Source: Saxidomus purpurata
Lineage: Eukaryota; Mollusca; Bivalvia; Venerida; Veneridae
Assembly: GCA_022818135.1 (NCBI GenBank)
Contig: JAFMSR010000014.1
Location: forward strand, 33,213,487-33,277,486
Length of the DNA stretch: 64,000 nucleotides
Direction of reading: 5' to 3'
The notes under the pieces were generated by a model. The model saw only the letters and a program-made list of their open reading frames with translations. It was not told the DNA's origin and made no database searches. Shown here in pieces: positions 24,890-37,331 of this stretch; the stretch's first letter is position 1; each line of letters begins with the position of its first letter. A program made the position numbers and the translations under genes.

Positions 24890-27800
24890 ATAAATATTAC
24901 CATTTACTTGTTTATTAATCTATATCACCTAGCATGTCCATACTTAAGGTGCGTGCCATTGTACTTTTATTTACGGTTATACATGTTTTATATTGTTTGC
25001 CCGATATCAAAGAATACTATGGATATTACTGTATTTTTGTCAAAACAAACAAATCAAAATATAACCGTTTCTATAACCTTTTCTTTCTTGTAGTTGTTTT
25101 TAAAAGTTTTGGTTGCAGACAGCGCAAAATATTATACAAAATGTAACCAATTACAAAACTTTAAGTACTTAATTCTGACATTCATGTACTTATGTCAAAG
25201 ATAGATTGTATTATGTTAGCCTTTTTTAACACTATTGTTTATCGTATCGTACAAACATACAGTTCTTATAATGAAAATGACGTCCAGTTCCTTTGAGAAA
25301 GTCTTAGGACTTTTTTTGTCGTCTGCGATATTGATTCATTTTCTTTTCTTGTTGATTGAAAAGAACCATAGAACAGTTAATGCAATTTCGGGTAGAGACA
25401 ATTTACTAACCTCTAGCCAATTTACGCCGCCCGCTGAATTATACTTCTATTTCTAAGCTGTACAAAGTTATCCATCTATCATTTCTCGAAAAGAAAATAC
25501 ATAGTATACTTAACGTATTTAGTGTGCAAAAAATCTGATAAAAGGTGGCGTACACATTAAAACTTGTCGTAAAGGAAATTATATTCATCGAATGTTCTAA
25601 CGGGCTTCGAAAGTTTAAACGCCCACGCTTTCTTTTGAAGTCAGAGGCTTTTAAACTGCAATACAATGTTTTTAGTTTGTACAGGATTTAAATGTTGCAT
25701 TTAAGGTTCCAGAACATTTTGAATTTACCTATTTTGTGAAATAAATTTACTGAAAGTATAATGATAAAACTAGGCTCTATTCACTCGAAAACAATGTTGA
25801 TACATGCCTTTCTTTCGTTTCAAGTAGTTTCGTCATGAGAAATAGTTGTCAGAAAGCCTTTCTTTTTTTTGCAAACTATTTTACATGTATAAAATAATAC
25901 TAGAAAGATTGCTTAAACACGTTTACCCTTTATTCTTTAGGAATGCGAATGTGCTTTAATTTTGTATTCTGTGTTTGTAATATTCAGATTTTACGCGACT
26001 TAACTATTTTCAACATATCTAACTTCTTTAATTATGAGTGCCGTTAAGTACAATGTATTTAAGAAGACGGAAGTAACGTGGATGGAAATATCTTTTTTTC
26101 CATTGTTGTGAAATTGAATTGAGAGATGTCGACGCTTAGTCAGAAATTTAAAGTCGAAATGCAGTTGAAGAACATGTGAATTATTTTAAACACACTTCTT
26201 CATACCATGGATGGTGTTGCCAACTTCATAATCGTTGTCGTTCAAGAAAACACGTTCAAATGTGCAAGACAAGGTAACGTGTTGTGACTACAAGATGTTT
26301 AAAGTTACGCCCAAGTACATTAACGATGGTTCCGCTTGACATTTCAATTATGTCCCTCCCCAACGTCACAATAACAACCTCTTTTGCAGTATCTAGGAGA
26401 GGCACGCAAATATTTAATATATTTTCTTGTTTAACAGAATCATTATATAACAAACCTGTAACCATGATTTTCTAAAATGCTGATTTAGAAACTGAAAGTT
26501 ATAACGTTATTCTATATATACAGAAGTATGTTCGGGAACTCGTTTTGTTTGTCCTACGTATTGAATAAGAAGATACTTTGTTATCATAAAATTACGAAAC
26601 TTGTCAATAGCAACAACTGTCTATCACAAAACGTATTCCTTTTTTATTGTTGTAACATAAAGAAACGTAAAAAGCAACCGCGTTCTCTGTCAGTAAATTT
26701 TCTATTTTCGGACAGATTTGACGTAGTCACCTCTCTGGATGCATGCACTTAAGACAATGTGAACCAATAATTGACAATTAAGAGAGAGATCCGAATAACG
26801 CTTAGGGATAAAAAAGTCACTTTTATTCGTGGTTTCCTGGTGCTTTCCGTCTGGAGATTATCAAAATAGTTCTCTATTTATCTCCGAATTCATTACATTT
26901 TCAGAAAACTTGATTTATTTCAATAAATAAATGCGTTATTACAAAAACTGATATTGGCTATCTCTATATTTCCTCTGAGTTAACGGTCCGCTGTTTCTAA
27001 ACATTGCTAAGATGCGCTATATCTTATGAATAGTTTGTTCTGTATATATTATCGGTAGATCGAGACTAGAATGTACACAATCTAGCAACTGTGCTAAATT
27101 CCTCTATCTTATATTCAGCTATTGGTTTCGCATGAAGTAATTTCAAGTGGAATATAGATATAAACAAATTGATACCGAGATTGATAGTTTGCAATAGCTT
27201 TTATATTTGTAAAGATAATTTATCACCTGTTGCACTGTATCATCCAATGAGATGAAGCAAATAACAGTTGATATATACTCATACATCATGCACTGTCATA
27301 GATTATTGTGTTTGGAAAAGTACCTAAAGTAATTGTTACGTGTGTGAAGCTTCCTCTCACATGTAATGTATTACATTTACCTAAAACTGTATAATTATAA
27401 CTATTATCAAATTCTTTTTTCACAACATTTCATAGCTGGAAAGATTTTGAGCGTTATATTGCAATGTTGCGGAAAAATCATTATCCTTTTTTGCAAAATT
27501 ATTGCGTTTGTTGTACTAGTGTATTTTTGACTGCTTTATATAAAGACCAAGGAAAATCGTATGAACATACGGAAGTGGCTTATTTGTGCATATTAGACCA
27601 TTTGTTACGTAGTCTAGCAGTTTTATTAAATGCCAAATAAAGATAGAAATGAGTTTTAAAATGCATTCGAATACACATTTTAATTACAGTGATGTAAGTG
27701 GTAAGAATCCTTGAGATACGTATTACAAAACCTGATATCTTTGTTATGGTACCCCGTATAAAGCAGGATATTTTCATCCTAAGGACTTACATATAACTGT

Positions 27801-28257
27801 TGACACTGATATTAATTTGTGTATTTCTGTATCACTTTCAGAATTAAAAATAAAATAGTAAGCATTGAGAAATTCAGCAATTCAGTATGTGTGTTTCTGA
27901 AAAGAAAATGACTATCGTCAAAAAGCCGAGGTCATAGAAGATACCATTTTCATTTCTACGCAATTTAGTTGAATGTTCGCGCATAGCATTCACTAGTTTC
28001 CAACGACATTTTCAGAAACTATAATTGAAAGAAATTGACACAAGGGGAGCTTTGATAAAATGTTTATTATTTGTGTTTTTCAAGCTAAATTTCTTAGGTT
28101 TATAACGATTTGATGTTGTACAGATGCAAATTGAAAGTACATTTGATTCTGTATTAAAGTCGTTAAATATCTTATTGTAATTGGATGTATCATGTAATAC
28201 AGGTTTATCGTATCTGTTACATATCAACTATAAATAGGATGTCAGGCATTTCTTCAT

Positions 28258-28360
28258 TAAAGAGGCACTACTTCATATAGTATATTTTATTTTATCTTTA
28301 CTCTATTTTTTGTTCTGAAGCTATTTAATTAGACACCAGATTAAGGGAGTGTCTCTTTAA
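28258..28360. mobile_element. Short TTAA-flanked MITE, copy D
   Basis: It begins TTAAAGAGGCACTACTTC and ends GGGAGTGTCTCTTTAA, giving a TIR of about 13 bp with one mismatch and TTAA at both edges. The ends match the family at 60469-61119, but the body is only 103 bp, so this is an internally deleted or distinct subfamily. Right-end-like scraps (AGGGAGTGTCCCT-type) also lie near 24196 and 40083. Confidence 0.65.
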
Positions 28361-29115
28361 GGCGTGAGTGTTTAAAAGGCAAGGTAAATCTATCAAATCT
28401 ATAAAACATGTTTTTGTAAAGAACTTATTTCATAAGTCGTCGACACAAATGACGTCATGTACATGTATGTCATGCTTTCTGAAGACGTTTTCCGCGATTT
28501 TCTAGATTTTATTGAAAGAAACTCAATAAAAGCAGAGTGTTTAAATAAACAGACATTGTTATTTACACTCGTGAACATAAAAGTGGTTTCTTTCACATGG
28601 GGCTGCACCACTCGTTGAAATGTCACTTTAGGTGCCCACTCGGTGAAATTATAACGTGATATTGCGCCGAAACCAGCAGTTATCCTCTTTATAAATTAGA
28701 AGACCAAATTTGCAATCGAATTCTATTCTTTCAAGAAAAAGCAAAACGAAAATAGAGCTTTAAAGAAATAGAAATGCCTGACATAGTCTACTGAGTGTAC
28801 GATAATGTTGCAATTGCACGTGTATCCTAGAGAACCTGCGGAGTAAAATGATAATTGAGCATTTACCTTGAGTCGGGCATATTTTAGCATAAGTGTTACT
28901 AAACACCAAAATACTTAAATAAGAATATTAATCTCATTTTATCGAGCTTGGCATTGTAAGCAAACACAACTTTTTACGACAATAAAGCATTAGTCACAAG
29001 ATTTGCAATTTCTTAGAAGCAATAATCTTTTGACAGGGAGTGCATAACCTTCAATTTTATTAGCCCCATCTAGATCGCAGTGTGTTTAGGCGTATATGTA
29101 CGTTCCCCATTTTTG

Positions 29116-29247
29116 GTGGTTTTTGTATGGAAATGGTTTTTGTATGGAAATGGTTTTTGTATGGAAATGGGTTTTTGTATGGAAATGGGTTTTTGTATGG
29201 AAATGGGTCTTTGTATGGAAATGGGTCTTTGTATGGAAATGGGTCTT
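29116..29247. repeat. Minisatellite, seven units of 17-18 bp
   Basis: The unit is 'ggtttttgtatggaaatg' with a t-to-c change in the later units. It is open in several frames on both strands, which explains the Lys/Pro- and Gly/Asn-rich frames there. Copy 2 has no array at the matching place (near 18110). Confidence 0.9.
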
Positions 29248-31687
29248 TGAATTTTTGTATCTTCACTGCTGTTCATAAATATTCATCGTATCTTGTGAAC
29301 AAAGTGTGCCTCAATTTTCAAGACAAAAAGTCCATCTGTTCGTACATCCATTTCAGATTTTGCAGTCACTGTTTATATACCGAATTGAAAAGCTCCTGAA
29401 ATTCTGACATTCCTGAAAATTACGAATTCACTTGAAAATCGTCCCATGACACCGAAAAAAAACGATTTGTTTGAAACTCCAAAACATCTAAGTGAATTAA
29501 CTTGTTGTCTGCAAGTCAGGAAACAAATATACCTGTCTTTGTCAACTTTGGTAGAAATCTTATTTTAGTTACTCTCATATTCCAGTTACATAGAAGTAGG
29601 TCAGTGCTTTCACATAAAAAGCCCCTGTGAACACTCACGCTATTTGATAAATGTGATTTCTCTGGATTTTCTATTGCATAAGGGTTTGTTTTACTGCAGT
29701 AAAAAGCACAGGAATTTATCTTACTTAACCCCTAGAGACTGAAAACCAGTGTTCTGCTAAATGAAATTATCACTGCTACTCAGAGACAACCCGGACTGGT
29801 TGAAAAATGTAGATTGTTCCCCATTCTGTCTACTTCAAAATCAGCTTTGGACTTGATAGATTTGTAATGTGTATTTATGTTGTTTCTATGATGATCCGCT
29901 TGAATAATGTATAACTCTATACAGGACGCTTCAGGCTCAGTTTCAAAAAATGAATTAGCATTTATCTTGTTTAACTTCACTTGAATGTTGTATAACTTCA
30001 AACTTATAGGAATTCAGTTTCAACAGTCAGTGATAATTGATAATTTTGTATATTTATTTTATCTTTATTTAATCTGCTCATGTTATATTTCAATTTTTGA
30101 TAATTCTTGATTTCCAACATTCAATAGCTTTATACATTCAAATGTTTACTTTTTGTCTAGATTACTTTTCAGATAGCAGTATGAGGGCTCTATTGACACA
30201 GGGTTCGCTGGAATGTCTGGTAATGTCCTACATTCCGTCATAATCGTTATTAAGCTATCAAAGTAACAGACTGTTGCACAAGTAAGCGACTTTTTCGACC
30301 TTTTAACCGCGGCATGCAGGCATGTATTTGAAAATCTTCAGACATTATGAAATAAAAAACTAAAAGAAATATCCACCCTATGTCTTTTGTATCATTATTG
30401 TGCAGAGCTGCTTTGTTGTGAAGTACATGTTGCTGGGATGAAAATATATCGTAATGAAATCGACAATATAGTAAGCATTTGCTATTAGACGAAAATGCAA
30501 TTTTATGTGCATATGAATTATTGTTTAAATCTATCATACTGCATTGCGGTATTCAGTCATAACAACATTCTGTTTTAAATTGAAATGCATAGCAATATGT
30601 ATCCTCTATCAGTCAGAGAAATTCAGATCTCTTTAGTGGATCATTATCAGAGTGAAAGAAGTGGTACGTGTCTGATCAGTAAGAACTGGCTACATAAAGG
30701 TACGTGTATTCATTTCCCTTGTTTTGTTTGGAATTGTTTCTGGACATGTTGCAACCTGTTTGTAATGGTATGTTAAACAAATTTAAAACATTGAAATCAG
30801 CTCGTGCAAGACTCTTTTTCTTTCAACTTTACCATATTTTAGGTAGTCATGCAAATCATTTGAATTAAATTCGAAGCCGTTCTGACTTTTTCATTTTCAA
30901 CACACCAATAGAGCTATCGTATTAAATGTGCAAATGTTATTCTTGTTGGCGCTTTGACCTCAGCTGAAAATAGTATGTATACTATTTGCTCAGTCATTTC
31001 TCCTTAAGGTTCATCATTAACATTGGTAAATGTTTTTCTTGCGCAGGAAACAGTATCAGATATTTTCCGACTCTCAAACATTTGTACTCCATTACTTATT
31101 GTTATATGGGAACATTTGTCAAGAGCTATCACAGGGAAATAAACACAGAAACCATTTATTTTGCTGTCTTGAAAACGGCAACTTTCAAGCATTTTCTCTG
31201 CAATTTTTCACACTGTACTGTTCACCAGACAGGAAATTCCACCTCTTAATGCACTACTTTGACTTTCTTATATTATTTTCTTTCGATTTTAGATCGTTGT
31301 TAGGGTCATATATAACAATATGTTCTAATTGATAACATTCTATCAAAGTTATTTGAGGGTTGACAAAAAATCGACAGTATATGTTATCCTTACTAATTTT
31401 CAGTAGAGGTACTGCCTAGAAACTTTAGAAAACACATCCCCTCTTTCATTTGATCGAATCACTAATAGCACCACGTGCAGTATATTCATAAATAAAAGAA
31501 TCTGTGTCCGCGGCCGCCTCAAATAAGCAACAATTTGCCTTAAGCAACCAATACCAAATTTGTGATTTCTATGTAATAGAACCTGTTCATATCAGTCACC
31601 TAATTTAAATGGCCACTTGTCTAGCTACTTACGACAGGTTTGATAGTATTTTATGGAAAATTATTACATCTTTTGACAACTATATCT

Positions 31688-33118
31688 ACGGAAGCCCAAT
31701 AGTGCCACTTTGGTTTTTTTAATTAATTTTTTTCAACATCACTGAGTTGAAAATTCAAGATACTAAGGTGGATATTCAAGATACTAAGTTGAAAATTCAA
31801 CTTGCTAGGTTGAATATTCAAGATACTACGTTGAATATTCAAGATAGTAAGTGGAAAATTCAACTTACTTAGTTGAAAATTCAACTTACTAAGTTGAAAA
31901 TTCAAGATACTAAGTACTAAAATCAGTAACTTGAATTTTCAACTTAGTAAGTTGAATTTTCAACTTAGTAAGTTGAATTTTCAACTAAGTAAGTTGAATT
32001 TTCAACTTAGTTGAATTTTCAACTTAGTAGCTTAGTAAGTAAGTTGAATTTTCAACTTAGTTAGTTGAATTTTCAACTTAGTAGCTTGAATATTCAACTT
32101 AGTAAGTTGAATTTTCAACTAAGTATCTTGAATATTCAATTAAGTATATTGAACTTTCAACTTAGTTAGTTGAATTTTCAACTTACTATCTTGAATTTTC
32201 AACTAAGTAAGTTGAAATTTTCAACTTAGTATCTTGAATTTTAAAATAAGTATCTTGAATTTTAAAATTAGTGTCTTGAATTTTCAACTTAGTATCTTGA
32301 ATTTTCAACTTAGAAAGTTTCAACTTAGTATCTTGAATATTTAACTAAGTTTCCTGAATTTTCAACTTAGTATCTTGAATTTTCAACTTAGTCAGTTGAA
32401 TTTTCAACTTAGTATCTTGAATATTCAACTGAATTTGTTGAATTTTCAACTTAGTTTCTTGAATATTCAACATAATATCTTGAATTTTCAACTTAGCAAG
32501 TTGAATTTTCAACATAGTTACTTGAATATTCGACTGAATTTCTTGAATTTTCTAATTAGTATCTTGAATATTCAACTTAGTAAGTTTCAACTTAGTATCT
32601 TGAATATTCAACTAAGTATCTTGAATTTTCAACTTAGTATCTTGAATTTTCAGCTTAGTTAGTTGAATTTTCAACTTAGTTTCTTGAATATTCAACTTAG
32701 TAAATTTATTTGAATTTTCAACTAAGTATCGTGAATATTCAACTTAGTATCTTGAACTTTCAGCTTGATTTTCACTTGCTTGTCAACTTAGTATCTTATA
32801 AATTTCAACTTAGTATCTTGAATTTTCAACTTAGTATCTTGAATATTCAACTTAGTATCTTGAATTTTCAACTTACTATCTTGAATATTCAACTTAGTAT
32901 CTTGAATTTTCAACTTAGTATCTTGAATATTCAACTTAGTAAGTTGAATTTTCAACTTAGTATCTTGAATATTCAACTTAGTAAGTTGAATTTTCAACTT
33001 CGTATCTTGAATTGTCAACTTACTATCTTGAATTTTCAACTTAGTTAAATTTTCAACTAAGTTACATGTATGTTGAAAACATCAATTAAAAAACAAAGTG
33101 GCACTATTGGGCTTCCGT
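31688..33118. mobile_element. Foldback element of palindromic 21-bp units, copy E1 (1431 bp)
   Basis: Both ends carry the inverted repeat ACGGAAGCCCAATAGTGCCA and a few further bases (25 bp, starting 31688; mirrored to 33118). The inside is an array of 21-bp units TTGAATATTCAACTTAGTAT(C), each containing the perfect palindrome AAGTTGAATATTCAACTT or a variant. A short left arm (31735-31905) and a long right arm (31931-33055) face each other across a 25-bp non-repeat core at 31906-31930. A likely target duplication is TATATC if the terminus includes one more base (T...A). Copy 1 of the duplication has a plausible empty site near 16800. Long open frames on both strands arise because the unit is 21 bp; they are not genes. 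Confidence 0.85.
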
Positions 33119-34628
33119 ATATATCGGTTATTTTCAATACACGGACATTTCTTAAAATGTTTTAATTTTATTAATTCTAGACCAAGCTTAAGATATCTGA
33201 AACTTGAATACTTCATAAACTCACATCCATGTATTTAATTTCAGTAATTTTGAACTTCTTTTAGGAAAGAATATTTCAAGTAGGTCACATTTCTCTATTA
33301 AAATCTACCAGTCATTTCGAGCCTGAAATTACGTATTGATTCATGCAAGGTTCCGAATTACATTGAACAAATGCTATTTTGTCTCTAATTTACAGACGAA
33401 TATATAGATAAATACAGGTAGTTTCCTACAGGAAATAAGCCGCTTCTAACAAATAAATATAACTTCAATCAAAACAGTAATACATAGTACCGATAGAATT
33501 ACTCAACTTTTATATCAGTCACGAACAGTACTTAAGTACTTCAATGGTTGTGGGGAAAAAAAACTGTGTCAGATTCTTAAACAATTTAACTACATTCACT
33601 TTGAATTTGTGCGGTGGCACATATTGATCTATATTCCTCACCATAGCCAAATGATTCGATTGTGTTTGGAATCTTTTTAAGTTTGATATATTAACCCATT
33701 GTAAAGTTCATCACGATTCTGTCAGGTTGCTTTTAATATCCTGGTATTTGAGACAGAATTACGTCAGTTACTTGAATCTGATTTTTGTAAGACATTGTGC
33801 CATATTCAAGATCGTTTTTATCATGGATAATGTCTAATTTGACACAGAGATATTTGATTTGATTAAGAGATATTGATACTTCAGTATGTTACTTTGAAAA
33901 AAGAACTTGCAGTCATAATATTGTTAAAACGTCATTCTACAGTGTAGGTTCAAACGTTTATAATATGTAACGTACGTTTATCACTAGAAATGTACGCGTG
34001 TACAAAAGCATTTGAATTGACAATAGGGATGTGTACATGGTGGACTTTTATTTCTTAACAATTGAAAAAGTAACAGTATAATTATTACATAACAACTAAA
34101 ATACTTCGAACAATTGACAACTAAATTTTTCCATGGAACAACTCTGAAAAAATGACACATTAACCTATTATTTAATAAAACTCGAAATAAAAGGAAAAAC
34201 GTGCAGCATTCTCTATGTTTATTGAACATATATTAGTAATGTTTGTGCAGTAACAAACTGCGAGATAACAATCATAATATATACTATTAAAAAGTAAATA
34301 AAGGTTGGCATGTTTAGGCCGCTCTTATGGTGTAATAGATTCCTCCACCGAAAGGTGACCAGGCGCTACAGGCAAACTCCCATTAACAGAGACCCAGCTT
34401 TTGATTAAAATGACGGCAAATTGAAGCAACACGCAATACAACACAAGTCAACAACGGACTGGCTGACGGCATCAAGCACACAGACTCCACCCGAATGCAT
34501 GACCATAGGCCCCAGCTTACAATGGCTACGCACCGGAAACCAGTGCCACATTGAAAGTTAGGGTCTACCGCCAAACATCCGGTGCTAAAAGGTGATGCCG
34601 ACGGCTGCACTATCTATTTAACGCCAGA

Positions 34629-35241
34629 TCACAATCGGCCGATAGAATTTTTTCCGCCACAATAAATAATACATTTACCCCGAACGGAAGACCTATTCTT
34701 CAATAGCGATTCTCTTATAAAATCGAGGTAAAATTCGAGACCGACATCGTTAAGATGCACACCGTCGGCACGAAAGAAGTTGGTTTTAGTATCAATGTCT
34801 GGACTTATGATATCGCTTTTTCCAAACTTGTGTACAATGGTTCGGCCTAATCTATTAACCCGCTTGCGTTTTGCGTCTATAAGTTTAAGGCTGAAGTCCC
34901 CCCTCCAGGCCCTTCTAGGCAATATGTCTACCCATATAATCATTGTATTGGTGAAACCGTATCTCAGAAGTTATACTTCTTTTAATTTTGCAGATGGAAA
35001 GAGAGTGTAAATCGTTACCACCTAAATGTATTACGATGACTGCTGGAGGAGGTGACAGTAGCGTCTGACTCTGGATCGAATGGCGAAATGCATTCCACCG
35101 CAAACCCCTTATACCGCACCAAGCTATATTGCTGTCTAGAGGAAGATTCGGCTTCCTTGTCGCTTTAGCCTGTTCAACGGCCCAATACGGTATAGAGTCA
35201 CCAAGTACCCAGACGTCTAAAATATTTAATTGAAAAACCCG
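34629..35241 (-). pseudogene. SGNH-hydrolase domain of the YR element, frameshifted
   Basis: SGNH hydrolases are serine esterases with four conserved blocks. Reading the minus strand from about 35220: block I 'VWVLGDSIPYWA' with the nucleophile Ser of GDS; a Gly-containing block II around 'IAWCGIRGLRW'; block III 'VIVIHLGGNDL' with the oxyanion Asn; then, after a frame change near 34965-34985, 'MIIWVDILPRRAWR'; and block V 'FRADGVHLNDVG' with the Asp-x-x-His pair. All catalytic residues are recognisable, but one frameshift separates blocks III and V, so it is dead as it stands. Just upstream, 'caattaaatattttag' looks like a splice acceptor, so this may be a separate exon of the recombinase gene. 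The frame ends at 34629. Confidence 0.8.
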
Positions 35242-35326
35242 TTATATAAGGTTAAATTAAAGAAAGAAATACCGAGTTAAAAAATAACTGCGTCCGGAAC
35301 CTGACCCAAGTATTTGTTCTGTATTA

Positions 35327-37225
35327 CTTATAAACAGGTAAACTTATGGTTCCAAGTACCTTGCAAGCCAAGTGTACTTATGCATTTAAGACGGAGGAAA
35401 ATTGAGCTCCGGTTACCGGGGAACAGTTGTGATGACAGAACAAAATGCCTTGATGGTTTGGTCTTACCATTAAGAAATCTGATAACGCACGAACAGGGCA
35501 TATTACGCCCGTTTCTCTTGGAAGTTTTAGCCAAAATGAATTTCCTGTCTGGTTCACTGTAAAAAATAAGTGTTAATTATCTCTGAATATAGTGTAAACC
35601 AGCTTGGAAAATGGTGTTACCGTGTAAGTTACACCGTGTGCGAGTAGAGAATCACCGAAATGCAATTTTACTCCAAAATCAGTGAAGAGATACTCCCGAT
35701 CTGGCGTTTTGTAAATCCGTACAAGTGTAAGTTGGTCAGATACACCGACTGGGATATAGTAACACGGAAGTGTAACTTTGCCCTAAAATTCGTGTATCAT
35801 AAACAAGTCAAATGACCAAGGACTTGCATGTGTCTTAATTCTAAGCTGCAATCCATGCACATGGTTATGGTCTCAAATTGTAGCGTGACTAAGACGGATA
35901 TATCCGTGTATCATACATGAACACTTTGCTATTATTCGCGAAATTATGAACGAAAAGTCTTTTCGTGACGTTTAGTTATGAAACCCGTCAGAATGTTGTA
36001 AAGAGTTCAGATAAGTAGTAGTTACGTAACCACTGACTAAGATCTTCTTAAATATTGGTCTTACACAAACCATCTGTTTGACATTCTCGAGAAATGGGAT
36101 GGGAGTGATAGGACCAATGAGTCAAGATTTTGCCGTCATGAATTGATGAAAGGGTTTATATGTAATGAAAGTGTACGCTTACACTAACGTGTTACGTAAC
36201 ACCATGAACGGTGTCCTGCTTCCTCGATAGCAGGGTGTATTGTTTCCATAAAAACAATAGGGTTACTTTACACCAAAATGGGTGGCAACCCAGCTGCCAC
36301 CCATTTCAGTGTAAAGTTTCCTTTCTGTTTTTACAGTGTTTGTTTTGAAATGGCGAAGGTGAATTACAACGTATCTATTATCTTTGAAAGATAGGTCTGA
36401 CTGTTTGATAGGAAAATCTACTCGAGCTACACATGGTGCCACTAGTTCGCTTACTCTAAATAACCCAAAGTATGCAAGTGTGAAAAGGGCTGAGAATAAC
36501 TTGGTCTCATAGAGGTCAAAACAAACCTGCGGAAGTTTGTCACAAATAGCTGTTAAAATGACCTTAGTTAGCGGAACCCTATTATCGCGAGTAGTTCTGT
36601 TTCTACGACAACCCTCCAAAAGCTTGCTTATGATAAACACATCTGTTATGTTACAATAACCATATAACTTGTGAAAATAATTCAAACCAGCTACATAAGT
36701 CGTGATAGTTCTTGGTGAAAACCCGTTCTCAAAACAAAATGTCATGAATAAGATGATGTGGTGATTTGGAATAGGCCAATCTTTCGGTAGGTTGTACAAC
36801 TGCCTAAAGTTATCAAATGCCCTTATGGCTGTATTATAAGTTAACCTAGAGTTGGTAGCAATCCCTGACTGAATAAGTTGTCTAGCTCTAGATCGAAGAT
36901 GCTCCAGAGGAAATCTCAAACTTGAGCGGGCATAGGGTCTGCATCTGGTACCAGTTGCCTGAATCTTGTCAGCGACACCATCCTGGAGCAGCCTGTTGTC
37001 ACCAGCGCCGAGTTCGTGCGCCTGGCCTTGCGCGCCCACGTGTCTCTCCGCACCTGCAGCGTTGTCGTCCTGCCGTTGTACTTCGTCGGCATTCCGTTTC
37101 CTGCCTCTCGTCCGCGGACGGTTGTCCTCGTTTTGTTGAGGCTGGGCTGCCTGCCTAGCGTTGTGCCTGTTGCGTTCCCGGCCCTCTCTTTGGGCTACTC
37201 GCCGCCTCAGTCTTCCACGTGGCAT
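35327..37225 (-). pseudogene. Tyrosine recombinase gene, interrupted by a MITE and missing its C-terminal catalytic box
   Basis: The first 885 nt (37225-36341) read: residues 1-95 Arg/Gln/Asn-rich and disordered; about 105-210 a SAM-like core-binding domain (for example 'NSRLTYNTAIRAFDNF'); then the start of the catalytic domain with 'LAYFGLFRVSEL', where Arg 257 is the first catalytic Arg, and the 'RHFKTN' hairpin Lys near 294. The frame then runs into a 784-bp MITE. On its far side (35552 downward) the same frame resumes with 'ICPVRALSDFLMVRP' and 'SPVTGAQFSSVL', normal recombinase sequence, up to a stop at 35378-35380, beyond which similarity runs on to about 35327. The H-x-x-R and nucleophile Tyr region was not found before the SGNH domain. 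The 5' part is much more CpG-rich than its surroundings. Confidence 0.85.
35555..36338. mobile_element. 784-bp MITE with CACTGTAAAAA ends inside the recombinase gene
   Basis: CACTGTAAAAA (35555-35565) is mirrored by TTTTTACAGTG (36328-36338). TT stands outside both ends (35553-35554 and 36339-36340). With one TT kept, the recombinase reading frame is continuous across the site, which fixes the boundaries independently. CACTG-type ends with 2-3-bp duplications are typical of the CACTA/Mirage/Chapaev group. A subterminal palindrome lies at about 36264-36316 (arms 'tttacaccaaaatgggtggc' and its near-complement). It is non-coding; the last residues of the 320-codon frame come from this element. 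Confidence 0.85.
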
Positions 37226-37323
37226 TCCAAGCTATGCTTTTTTTTTCTTATTTAAAATTCAATTTAATTTTGTAAACTCTTGTGTCATGTAGATAAAAGT
37301 GAGAAGGCTGCACGGGATTTGCG

Positions 37324-37331
37324 TTTATATA
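37324..37331 (-). promoter_or_regulatory. TATA box of the tyrosine recombinase gene
   Basis: Minus-strand TATATAAA preceded by 'ccgcgg', about 100 bp upstream of the ATG at 37225. A start site about 30 bp downstream would give a 5' leader of roughly 70 nt. Assignment rests on sequence and spacing only. Confidence 0.5.

Larger units (their letters stand above)
17880..28850. repeat. Segmental duplication, copy 2
   Basis: It aligns with copy 3 along its length, with insertions and deletions. Shared landmarks include 'ttggtattgtaagcaaacac' (17959) and its near-match at 28952, 'aagatatctgaaacttgaat' (21261; 33190), 'gaaagtcttaggactt' (25295; 40161), 'tgataccgagattgatag' (27171; 42000) and 'atgttgtacagatgcaaatt' (28112; 44980). 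Copy 2 lacks the part corresponding to about 30700-33120 of copy 3. Apart from the insertions listed separately it holds no recognisable gene. A 152-codon minus frame at 23995-24453 lies partly in sequence absent from copy 3 and shows no domain. Confidence 0.75.

Noticed and set aside
29060..29276. Lys/Pro-Tyr repeat protein on the minus strand
   Set aside because: Product of the 17-18-bp minisatellite, which copy 2 lacks.
36263..36340. Last ~25 residues of the 320-codon recombinase frame as genuine protein sequence
   Set aside because: They are encoded by the MITE end; true recombinase sequence resumes on the other side of the MITE.
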